Origin: Neelides folsomi
Lineage: Eukaryota; Arthropoda; Collembola; Neelipleona; Neelidae
Assembly: GCA_034687125.1 (NCBI GenBank)
Contig: JAQGBZ010000080.1
Coordinates: 153,104-217,103, forward strand
Length of the DNA: 64,000 bases
Direction: 5' to 3'
The notes beneath the pieces are model-generated. The model was not told the origin of the DNA, searched no databases, and saw nothing but the letters and a program-made list of their open reading frames with translations. Shown piece after piece: positions 25,166 to 35,512 of this stretch. Each line of letters opens with the position of its first letter. The first letter of the stretch is position 1. A program made the position numbers and the translations under genes.

Positions 25166-26740
25166 TTAAACATAAAGAGCAGCATACAGCCAGTCCGATG
25201 GGTCAATTTTAAATCTTGAGCCTTTCATAATCAACTGAGTTTCAAAGAGGCAAACCTGAAAGGTAGATTTAAAATGTTTAAAATTTTGGTTGTAACATAA
25301 AAATTTAATTTTGTATTAAAATATTAGACATCACTAACCATGATAAACAATTGAGCCATTCCAACTCCAGGAAGCCATTCTTGAAGGACAGCAGTATTCA
25401 TTTTGCTGACAAGTGGGGTCATGAGAAGGCAAACTGAGCAAATAGTTTTCAACTCAATTAAATTTTAAATAATTGTAAGAGCATATAAGAATAATTGATA
25501 ATTAATAAACTTCACAATTATATTTGCATTACGGGAAGTGACAACAACACCCAGTAACGCAAGTCCAAACATTTTCAATTTAAAGACGTCAATCTAGAAA
25601 TAAGTCATTATTAATTTTCTGATTTTGACATCTTAAAATTACTGTTATTGTTTTGTTATCAATGAATGTATATTAGGTAAACATGTCTAAAACATTCCTA
25701 TCTAGTAAAAAATTTTAAGTTACAGACAATAATTTTGTCATTTACCGAAACAAGGAAAGGCGTTAAGGCCATGAAACCAAGTGAGCTTGTAATGACGATA
25801 GAAGAAATAAGTATAGCCTCGGTATTATGAGCCAAAGCGATAGAAGTGCAAAAGAGTGCTGAGCAAATCATCTAAATTATGAAAAATGATTAAAATAAGT
25901 TTAAAATAAATATAAATCATTAAACCGTTTAGCAAACTTACAATGAAAACGTGTCCAAGAATTAGGAAAAATATCGGGACGCGACAACGAATGCAAAGGA
26001 ACCGAACCAAGACTTGGAAAATAAGCCAGACAATGAACGGGACATACATGTAAGTATGATTATCAATCAGAAAGTCGGCACCGAGAAATCTATGAATCAA
26101 AATCAAAATAATTATAATTTTCTCGATACTTGTTCGCAGAAATAATTTTATTTAGATTAAATGATAAAATTTATCTTACTCTTCTCTGTATTGCTGAAAT
26201 ATGCAAATGATGAGCGACAACAAGAAAAACTCAATGCTTTTCACTCCAATCACTTTTGAGAAAAAGTATGATCTGAGCTGAAGATCTTGAAAAGCTTCTG
26301 GAATTTCTTGAGTCCCACTTGAGAACAAACGCCACTAAAAGAACAAATGTTTATTAGTACTTAATTAATTATTAATAAAAATTAATAAACTAATTATTTA
26401 ATAAAATTAATATTTTACAACATTAATAAAATGAAAATACCCTTTTCTTTGGCTTGAATGAAATCTTTGGATTTTCCGCATCTCCAGTGGGTTGAGCTGG
26501 AGGATAGCTGAGAGCGATTTCCTCGAAATCTTCTGCTTCATTTTGATTTTGGTTCATCCGTTGGGTTGTGGAGGAGTAGATCGGAACGTCTTTGTCGTAA
26601 GCGAAAATCTCGTCCAGACCAGATTGACCTTCAGTGTTGTAGTCTGACAAAGGACCGGAAGTGGGGACTTGGGTGTTTCGCTCTCGGAGTGGCCATTTGG
26701 TCGTTTGGCGAAGAAACGCATCACGAACAACGCTCTTCAT
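25166..26740 (-). CDS. TMBIM/lifeguard (Bax inhibitor-1 family) membrane protein, divergent
   Basis: Exons 26740-26441, 26334-26180, 26089-25942, 25871-25746, 25593-25533, 25433-25339 and 25255-25166 give 324 aa. The first ~100 residues are soluble and acidic; after that come about six to seven hydrophobic helices. The middle (HNTEAILISSIVITSSLGF and following) and the end (FETQLIMKG...IDPSDWLYAALYV) match the TMBIM pattern TEAV...LGIT and D/E-TQLI-GG...ISPEEYIFAALSLY. Family members are Ca2+-leak or anti-apoptotic proteins of ER, Golgi and plasma membrane. The protein stops two residues after the YAAL motif, without the usual final hydrophobic helix (LDIINLFL type), so either the last exon is missed or it is naturally short. 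Start chosen at the first ATG (26740). Confidence 0.8.
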
Positions 26741-28504
26741 GTTCACAACTTCTCACTTTCAATTTCAACTTTCAATTCCAATGCATTCTTGTGACAAATT
26801 AAGGTTTTAATGTTTATGTTCAAAATGTTTATTTTAGAGATATCTCATTTATAATTTGTTATAATTTTTTGAATGATATAGAATTCTATGGTGAGTTCAA
26901 TTTAATAGTGATGTCTTCTTTCCTTTACCATTTTGACATTGTTATTCATCATACGACAAAAGATTTATAATAAAGGAAATAGAAAGAGACAAAGACACTT
27001 CGAAACCCGGATAAAGTAACTACATAGATTTTACACATGCCATTATAAAACCACAATATAGGAGCATTTAAATATATTAATAGACGAGAGATTCAGCGTT
27101 TTATTCAATTAATTGGTAATCAAAAACTCTCTTTTATTCTACCTAATTTACAACATTACACTTCGTAAACATACCAAGTAAAATTTCATAGATAGAATTA
27201 TAAATGTATAAAGGCGGTTTTATAGTGACTAATCTTGTATGTTGAATTACAAAACCAAGAAATATTTAATTGAATATAAATTTAGATTATGCTTATGCTA
27301 AAGACTCTTTCATTATATTTTCTCTGATGCGTTAATATACGAGTACGAGTAGGTAAATTATCTAGCAACTAAAAGTAAAGCACATAACTAGGTTTAATCT
27401 CAACTACTCTCTCTCAATAAATTAAAGTCTAGATTTAATGGTTAAGCTTGTTAGCATCTAAATGGTCTGTTAACTTCATAAGCTATTGAATAAAGAAAGC
27501 AAACTGTGCTGTAGCGTTTTGTTTTAATTATATACGACCAACAAAATGCGTAAATGATTAAAGTCAACTCTTGCTCTCTAACCCACAGTCTTTCTGATAT
27601 CGAGTGAGTCTGAAGTAAACGCATTGTCGAATAATTCCGATTTCAAGCTGTAAGTATCCTTCATCCATCATCCGAGCTTTAATTCGCATGAAAAAGAATT
27701 TTCAAATATTGGCTACTTCCGTTAAATGAAAATAAATCTCTTTTTTCAGACCCTCATGCAAGCTGTGGTTGTTCTTACCTTATACTATAGGTTAGGTTAG
27801 TGAGATTTATTAGTTATGATTGAAAGGGAGTTTTTTCTCAAAACTTTCTTTGAGGATCAATTTGATTCATAATATTCTAAATTATATTATATTCAATAAT
27901 ATAAAATGTTTAAACATTCACAACTTACAAGTGCATAATGTATGGGAATTTTAGCATTTATCATGGCAGCGTATTTCAAGGGTAAAGAGATCCTTAACAA
28001 TGAGAAGTGAATCTGTCAGATCATCCTTAAATCTCCAAAAAGTATTATTTAAATTGGAGGAATACAAAGGAAACCGAGAAGTGTGTGAGTGATAAATAGT
28101 TATTTAGACCTCAAATTGGAAATTGAGATCCTTCCTGTCCCAGTAGGGCAGAAATAAGTATGCATATATCATTAGATTTAACGAAGATCCTCTTCCAACT
28201 TCATTTAATTCATTTTAACTTCATTGCTAAGAATGAGAGTCTTCGTCTCATAGTGTAGAAATCATATAGAAACTCCAGCCAGGCATGATAAAGCGTTTTA
28301 ACTCCCTCAGTCTCCGATTCACTTTCTACCAATTTGGATGTGAAGAAGCGGAGATGAATTTTGCGAGAACCGCAGGCCATTCTTGAAAAAGCCTCAAATT
28401 AAATGCTTTCCTAAAGCTTATATATAAACCTCCTCCACCGTTCTCATTCGGCTCATTCTGTCTTACACCATGAACTGAACTTGACACTCCTTCGCATCGG
28501 CGAC
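26741..28504. other. intergenic, divergent TMBIM / His-rich gene 2
   Basis: AT-rich and without recognisable coding exons. A TATA box for the plus-strand His-rich gene lies at its right end. Confidence 0.5.
28421..28428 (+). promoter_or_regulatory. TATA box of His-rich gene 2
   Basis: TATATAAA lies about 77 bp upstream of the ATG at 28505. An initiator-like TCATTC follows at 28444-28449, about 25 bp downstream, the normal TATA-to-Inr spacing. This suggests a regulated rather than housekeeping promoter. Confidence 0.6.
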
Positions 28505-30229
28505 ATGAATTTCACTCCACTGGTAACGATCATCATTTTTATCATAACCCTCTGAATCCTTTCACAATTCACGCCTTTACAATAAGAGACCAATTTCACT
28601 TTTGACACAACTTAACTTGAGATCTCTATTAAATTGGTTAATTTCCCAATTTGAACTCCAGGAATTCATCTTCGGCCTGTTCGTCCTGTGTCTTGTAATT
28701 CCACCCGGAGAGTTCTGTTACCGTAAAGTTGGTGAGTGTCCCCCACTCATGCCCTGTTAAATCGTAGCGTTCTTCTTAACCCTCATTCTAATTGTTCCTA
28801 ATGAGCCGCTTTTTCATTTTTAGAGTATCATCATTTCTACAAAAGAGGTTTGTGAGTTGTCAAGAACCGTGGATTTGGAATTCCCCTATATTCCTTTTTA
28901 AGCCTTCCTACACATATTCCATTTATGCGTGAGAGTCAAAATTAGAAGGTAGTTTTAATTATAATTCCTCTTCATTTACAGTACCAAATCACCGTCGACC
29001 TCCACCACACCACACTAGACATCCGCATGGAAAGTTGCATCACAAAGATCATGGAATGTATGCTGGAGACTACGGATACGTTCCAATGAATTACAAACAT
29101 TCACCACCACGACCTCATGGAGGTCACCATCATAGTCTTAACGAAATGGAATTCTACCATGATTATCATCCGCATAACGGAGGCGGACATGGAGGTGGAC
29201 ATGGAGGGGGACATGGAGGGGGACACGGACAGGGTCACAGAGGGGGACATAATGGGGGACATGGGCATGGTCACAATGGGGCACATGGAGGGTACGCTGG
29301 ACAATACGGTTACGGAAAGATGCCACAAAAATATCGCCATCACCGTCCTCATCAACATGATGGCGATCACGAACATAGAAACGTTATAAGACATGAGGAA
29401 CACGGTCATCATCATGTTGAACATCACCACATCCACAGAGAAAAACCAAACAAATACAGGCAAGAATTGAAACAGTTTTAAATCATTTTAGCCACAATTT
29501 TTAAAAGTATTAACTTTCAATATTAGGTAGTTAAATTCTCTATAATTGACCCTCATTACGCAAGTTCGAAACAACATTATCATAAACAAATTTTTTATAT
29601 TATACGATACGTATGTGTAAGTGCTTGATTTAATTTAAATATTATTTAACTAACTTAAATTCTTATTGAATTTAAATTCTCTGAATGCATGGTAAGTCAT
29701 CTTAAGGCTTTTGAATATTCTTTGACTACAGGTAAAAAATTAAATCATTGCTAATTACTAGTTTTCATCTGAATGTAGACATTATGCTCCAGCTCCAATG
29801 CACGGCCACAGAAGGCATCCTCCGAGACATCGTTTAATGGGTCATAGCGGAAAAGGTACATATTCTATCTATTCATTGAATTCACTCTCGATTCGATCCG
29901 TTAAAAATTTTCAAATAATTTTAGCATACGGCCATTCAGAACCTTATCCGAATACTGAATATTCAACAAATCACATTTACCCTCAACCTTCCGTTCAGCG
30001 CCCGGTCATATCACAATCAAAGAAAGAGAAGGTTCACAAAAAAGATAAATGGATTGACGAACTGGAATTTGCACAACTTGAGAAAGCCGTGGATCAAGCT
30101 ATTGAAAAAGCTTATTCGAGAGAAGAAGGAAAAATAATTGTACCAGAAATTTTCACTTTGGAATTCAAGAGAAAAAAGAAAAAGAAAATCGACCCTGGAA
30201 TCGAAGAACAATACGAAAGTGTGTCTTAA
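28505..30229 (+). CDS. His/Gly-rich secreted protein 2, cuticular-type
   Basis: Function not assigned. Exons 28505-28522, 28662-28731, 28824-28847, 28982-29459, 29779-29855 and 29925-30229 give 323 aa. The start exon codes only MNFTPL; exon 2 continues a signal peptide (FIFGLFVLCLVIPPG). The central exon is dominated by GGGH repeats (GGHGGGHGGGHGGGHGQGH) and His/Tyr/Pro segments, with YHDYHPHN, KYRHHRPHQHDGDHEH and HGHHHVEHHHIH. The C-terminal ~90 residues are different: charged, helix-prone (WIDELEFAQLEKAVDQAIEK) and ending in the basic FKRKKKKKIDPG. Intron 4 starts AG|GCAAGA, a GC-AG intron; without splicing the frame stops at 29481. Like His-rich gene 1 it is probably an extracellular matrix or metal-binding protein (inference). 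Confidence 0.78.
29179..29290 (+). repeat. 12-bp GGACATGGAGGN tandem array
   Basis: Repeats of GGACATGGAGGG with single-base variants encode the GGGH/GGH array of His-rich protein 2. Such an array is prone to copy-number change. Confidence 0.8.
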
Positions 30230-30544
30230 TTCTAAACTATACAATCAGCCATGATTAATTGAACTAATTGATTCCAAAAAGTATTCCTAGACATAATGTC
30301 ACATTATCTCTACTTACTTTTAACATTTAACTGAAATGACAAGTTTGAAAGAATGGTGTGTGTATTTATGTTTAAATAGGATTGTTAGAAATTATAATAA
30401 AGTTATGAAAGTAATTATTTTTGTGGGATTAATTAAAACATGAATTTATTAGCCGTTTTAAATACTTTTTATACAAAAGGTTAAAGAAGGATTGAGAATC
30501 TCTCATGGAGAGTGTCGATTGAGTAATCGAAGGTTGAAGATCGT
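30230..30544. other. convergent intergenic spacer
   Basis: 3' flanks of His-rich gene 2 (+) and PFDN5 (-). AT-rich; no gene seen. Confidence 0.5.
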
Positions 30545-31405
30545 TTAAGACTTTGCCTTTTTAATGCTCCCATTTGCTATGAGCTTAGCCTCAAGAACTT
30601 CCATGATCGCTATTTTTCAAAAGAAGGAAAGAGTTGTAACAAGGAAATTTAAAATTGATTTTTTTCAATTAATTTGCTAAATGCAGTTTTACCTGATCTG
30701 ACGCTGCTTTTCTCTCGGCCGACCGCTTGAACACGTTCAATCTGCGTTGAAAGAAACTCCACCTTCCTCTTAAAGTAATCCTCCGCTTCTTCGAGAGTCT
30801 ATAAAAGATCAAACAATATAATGATTAAGATTTTTGATATTATCTTGACCTTCTCTTATAATTTAAAAGATAAATCATCACCTTCTCAACGAAATATCCG
30901 GTTCCAATATCGATTAAAACATTATTCGGATCTTCATTTTCTCCCATAACAAACATCTAAATTAGAATTAAAACAGAATTTTAAAATGTGTTTATCTCAA
31001 TAAAAACTTATTAAACATGTTGGATAATTTCTTACGGATCCAGTGAGAGGTACGAGCATGTCCTTTTTGTCTTTGTCCAATAACTTGATGCAGTTGCCGG
31101 ATTCAGTCATCTTAATTTGAACATCTTTGAGTTGCATAATTGCCTCTTGATAAAAATTCAATTCTTGTTCAATGGTTTGCTTCAACTAAATAAAATTCAT
31201 AAAAAACGATTATAGCGTTGTGTTTTTGTAGGTTGTAATTGTAAGATGAAGTAACCAACAATTATAAATACAAAAGTTCACGAACCTGCTGAAGTTGCAT
31301 GGGATTAAGAGTTGTCAAATTGATGACTTGGCCTTGGCCTTGGCCAGCTTGACCTTGACCTCCAGCGGGTGGAGCTGTTGCGGCTGATTTTGTCGGCGGA
31401 GACAT
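30545..31405 (-). CDS. prefoldin subunit 5 (MM-1)
   Basis: Exons 31405-31286, 31185-31036, 30956-30882, 30798-30693 and 30609-30545 give 171 aa. This alpha-type subunit of the hexameric prefoldin co-chaperone passes nascent actin and tubulin to the CCT chaperonin in the cytosol. After an Ala/Gly/Gln-rich start (QGQAGQGQGQ) comes the canonical pattern: two coiled-coil helices (LKQTIEQELNFYQEAIMQL; EEAEDYFKRKVEFLSTQIERV) around the beta-hairpin region with DMLVPLTGS and VLIDIGTGYFVEK. Length and layout are normal. Downstream of LYAR on the same strand, but about 650 bp apart, so not an obvious joint transcript. Confidence 0.95.
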
Positions 31406-32060
31406 TTTTTAGATATTTAATACGAGCAGTTAAAATGTAACAGGAAAAAATAATTGAAGGTAATTTTGATATATGAGACTATATAACTAAACTTCTCTGA
31501 ATTTAACTAACCCTCAATAATGTTTAATTATTAGACTAAAAGATTAATGGTAATAAAGTGGATTCCAAGAGCTTTAATTTTATTGGTAAAATCTAAAAAA
31601 ATTCCTCGCCTTTTGAGTTTTGAGAATAAGTGAGGGTTAAAGCAGGGAGGTAACTTCGCGAGACTTAGGGTTAAGGTCAGTGTATAAGTATCATACAACG
31701 TGAATTATTATAAATCCATAATTGATCCTCAATGTGCATTTATTCACACAAGTGAGCACGAACACAAGTTCATAATTAAATTAAGTTACATTGTAATTAT
31801 TAATTACATTTTGATATATGTAATTTATATGCTCTTTAATTTATAAATTATTTTATACATGTAGGGTATAGAAAGATTATTCAAAATAGCTGAGTACTAA
31901 AATAATAAAAAAAGATCATCATCAGTGCTTTATGAACAAATAATTCGAATATAAATTCAATACATGTTTGAAATTGAATTTTCAACATTTTAATTATCAA
32001 GTCAAGTATGAAAGAAGTAATAGTCTATAAGAGATAAAAATTTTTCATCATTGAATGTCA
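31406..32060. other. intergenic, PFDN5 upstream region
   Basis: AT-rich, no gene recognised. Holds the promoter of PFDN5 and the 3' flank of LYAR. Confidence 0.5.
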
Positions 32061-33143
32061 TTATACAGAAATTTTAACGATTCCATTTTCAATTTGGAAG
32101 CCCGCTCTTGTCAACTTTTTCTGAATTTTTTCATCTGAGAGGACACTAGTTTCTGGAAACAATTGAGAATACTTGCGAACGAGTTTCTTTTGTAATTTTT
32201 TTACTGGGATTTGCTGGCTTGATCGTTCTTTAATAATATCCATTGCTTCTTTGCTCCAGCTAAATCTTCCTTTTTTATTTTCACTTTCGGAAGTAGATGT
32301 AACTGAAAATGAAATTTTCATTATTAGTTGGACAAGAAATAAAATACTTATAATAAGCTCGACCCTTAAAACTCTTCCTCAAACTTACTTTCTGCATCTT
32401 GATTGTTTTGGTCCAATTTCCTCTTTTTTCCACTGCCCTTGGATTCGGTTTCATTATCACTTTTGCCATTTACTTCCTTCGGAACTTGGGCTGGTTTGGA
32501 TAATTCTCGAACTTCATTCTGCCTGGCCTCGAGCAATTCCCATACATTTCCAATCGTTCCATTATCAAAGCGATTCCTTGCGACATTATTAAGAAAATTC
32601 TACAAAAATAAATAAAATTTATAAATACGACTCATGCTTACGATTTAATCTAAAATGGCAAAAAATTCTTAATAAAATGTATGAGATTTAATTCGTTTGT
32701 CCACAAACCATAAACTTTGGTTTTTTCCTTGGTACATTGTCGTGCCTTGTCAAAGTTAATAGCAAGCTCTTCATTTGAGGATTCAGATTTGTTCCATTTT
32801 CTAATGTCGATTGCACAATGTCAACCCACGCATCTTGCTTTTTTTCTCCTTTATTCGCGGGTTTATCTCCTGTATATTTCTCCTGCTCCGAGATGCACTT
32901 GTTATGCACTTTATACTCATCATACCTAATAGATTTTATTTACATTAATAAAATTAAACTTCCAATATAAATTTTAGACCTAATTTTAATTGCATTCAAT
33001 TTTTGTATTTATATTTCATTAAATTTAAACCTAAAATCTTTTGAGCAGTCCATGCAGGTGAGATCAAACGGGCGACATCCGTGTTTTTCTACTGCTGGTT
33101 TCTTAAGAGCAGCTCCGCAGCTATTGCACGTGAAGAAAACCAT
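32061..33143 (-). CDS. LYAR-like zinc-finger nucleolar protein
   Basis: Exons 33143-33031, 32925-32709, 32599-32389 and 32302-32061 give 260 aa. LYAR is a nucleolar nucleic-acid-binding protein linked to ribosome biogenesis and cell growth. The N-terminus MVFFTCNSCGAALKKPAVEKH is diagnostic, followed by CMDCSKDF, YDEYKVHNKC and CISEQEKYTGD, so both LYAR-type zinc fingers are recognisable. The linker is basic and acidic (KGSGKKRKLDQNN), and the C-terminal domain (KGRFSWSKEAMDII...VKKLQKKLVRKYSQL) matches the conserved LYAR C-terminus. Finger 1 lacks one residue pair compared with the usual spacing (EKHGCRPFDLTC), a minor variation. Confidence 0.9.
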
Positions 33144-33547
33144 GATGATGAGAAAGGAGAGTGTGTCGAAGGTGCAAGTGCAAGAGTGATGATGACCAAA
33201 TGAGGAGGAAACGAGTAAAAAGTAAACTCTGGCTTAATATCAAAAAAGGAGAGAGAAAGACTCTGAAAGATGATCGTCCTCGTGGTTTGCGAATTGCGAA
33301 TGCTGCAGGCAACAGGGCAAGTGATCAAGTGAGGTGAGCCGTGTTTGAAAGTGAATGGGCAAGTTGTGGGAATCTCGTTTTAGCCATATGCGTGTATTTG
33401 GGGCGAACGGCGAGATGAAGTTTTAATGAGGAAGTGAGAGTTGTTGTTGTCGGAGAAGAAGAACTCGATTTGGTTGGAATAAGTGGTTGAGATGAGAGTG
33501 AGATTTAATGGCATACGAAGGAGGCAGTGACTAAACATCTAATGAGT
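33144..33547. other. intergenic, LYAR upstream region
   Basis: 404 bp between LYAR and the upstream Myb/SANT-like gene on the same strand. No feature recognised. Confidence 0.5.
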
Positions 33548-35130
33548 TTACTTTGTTCGCCAATAGAAGAATCGGCGAGTCTTCTTGAGGTCTCGGCGTA
33601 GCTTCAGCTTCCTCAGCTTGAGGATTTGCACCTGGAGTTCGAGCTTCTTCCTGGCAAGGTCCTTGTCGGAGGGGCCGATGGAATTACCGTTGTTGCACCG
33701 TTGGCCTTCATTGTTGTTCGGATCCTTTTTGATCCGGAGGTCCACAATGCCGCTGCCTTCTTCGGAGCTTAAGCTCATGTTCTCTTCACTAGACCACAAT
33801 TTATCAATTTCACTAATAGGATATCTACATTGTATTTAGGTGAATGATTTAATTAATGCTTACTCTAATTAACTAAATATGCTAATTTTGTATATGACGA
33901 ATTTATAAACCGACCTGATTGTAATGATGGGGGCAAAGAGATCCGTGTTGTCGTCGCAGCTTTGGAAGTATCCGGCGTGGAGTTGGAGGACTCGGGAACT
34001 CAACTCGCTGATCTTCTTATTAAGCCCCGTCACCTGTTCAAGGGTTAATTTCCATGCTGGACGAATCGAGACTTCCTCACCTGTATTGAGTGCCGGATCT
34101 CCCAAAGCTCTTTTTTGGCCGCCGTTACGAGGTTCTTCCACTTCCGGCGGACTTCGGCAGGAGTCCGCCGTACGAGGACGTTCTGATTGTTGAGGTTCTG
34201 ACAGATGAGACGCCAAATCTCCTGCTTTCGAAGATTCGTCGACGCGTCTGTGGCCTATACACAGATTTTCATTCAATCAAACATGCAATCATGCTCCATG
34301 CTCATTGTATATACAAAAACTATTAAATTGAATCAGGGAGTTATCAAAGCATTGGCGAATTTGGATATAGGTAATATGGATTTGTTTTTATCTATTTTGA
34401 TAGTACAAACTAATGTGATAAATGTAATAAACACACAACATAAATTAATTAAAGTCAAATTTAATTACATATAATTTGTTATTAAAATTGTGGAAATGAC
34501 TTTATTCAATGACAAAGAAATTGTTAACTAATATTCCAAATACCACAGTTGAGAATTTAGTTATTTAGCTATTTTGCTTTTAATTATTATCATAACATTG
34601 AATATGCATTGTTTTGAAGATACTTGCTAATTGATAATGCACTTATAAATATTCAATGTATTGCAATTGGCATGTTACATTGAAAAACGTAGTGCGAAAT
34701 AAAATTGTTGAATTTTATCATATTCAAATGCCTTGCTTAAATTTTGAATCTCGAATGTATGCCAGTAATGTTCAATAATATTAGTTGAAATAGAAAGTGG
34801 GGAATACCTTGCAGGTGAGTATGTCTCTGTGAAGACTGAACTGGTCAAGGAGGAAGACGTTTTCGCACCTTAAGTTACAATTTACAATAAACCGAATTGA
34901 AATCAAAAAATTATATGCACAATGTTTTATGTCTCCTTCCTCTCTTCAGTTGAGAGCTAATAATCCGGGTTCCGGGAATTCTTCGCCAAAACCGATGAGA
35001 AACTCGGTGGAAATTAAAATTTAAAAAAATGCAAATGCCCTAAAACTCACTCGGTCCAGTTTGGTTTCCTCCTCTCAATTTTCTGGCGGTTTTTGAGGTC
35101 GAGGCTCTTGAGGTCCAGCTTGAGGTCCAT
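33548..35130 (-). CDS. Myb/SANT-like DNA-binding domain protein
   Basis: Exons 35130-35051, 34868-34808, 34254-34081, 34033-33915 and 33824-33548 give 236 aa. The N-terminal ~100 residues form a Myb/SANT-like domain of the zeste/apontic/FSBP type (Myb_DNA-bind_5): RRKPNWTE, ENVFLLDQFSLHRDILTCK, NLRKQEIWRLICQNLNNQNV, RRTPAEVRRKWKNLVTAAKK. A middle helix follows (LNKKISELSSRVLQLH), then an acidic/Ser stretch, and the C-terminus is a strongly basic Leu/Lys/Arg coiled coil (KLELQVQILKLRKLKLRRDLKK), as in this family. Likely nuclear DNA-binding regulator; target unknown. Intron 3 is only 47 bp and is needed to join the frames. Confidence 0.82.
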
Positions 35131-35512
35131 CGGTGAGGACGGGGATGAAGAGGGACGGAGACTGAGACTGACCAGCCTCAAATCAAAGAGAGGATGAGAG
35201 GAGTAAAGGAAAAGTTGCGAGCAGGGGAACGAGTTTCATTCGAAGATGAAAGTTGAAAACGAGTTTAGCAACCAGTTCAGAGAAATTTCGGTCAATTGGT
35301 CAGCCTCGCTTTATTCATCACAAGTTGAAGTCCATGCGGCAGCCTTTACGGACGACCCGCAGCAGCCCGCCCCCACACGTCCCGCTCTCCTCCTCCGGTC
35401 CAGAGCTACCAAACCGAATGCAGACGCCTTGAGAGTTGAACACAGCCGGAATCCTAGGAAAATAATCCTCGATAATATAAAAACTATCTTTCCATATTCC
35501 TCAGTTTAAGGA
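35131..35512. other. intergenic, Myb-gene upstream / myosin 3' flank
   Basis: GC-richer than the surrounding sequence but without a supportable coding exon. Contains the promoter of the Myb/SANT-like gene and the 3' UTR of the myosin gene. Confidence 0.45.

Noticed and set aside
29101-29463. Minus-strand Met/Val-rich frame opposite His-rich gene 2
   Set aside because: Antisense of the CAT/CAC His codons; no signal of its own.
35246-35509. 87-codon plus-strand frame between the Myb-like and myosin genes
   Set aside because: GC-rich but without family resemblance; it overlaps the likely promoter of the Myb/SANT-like gene.
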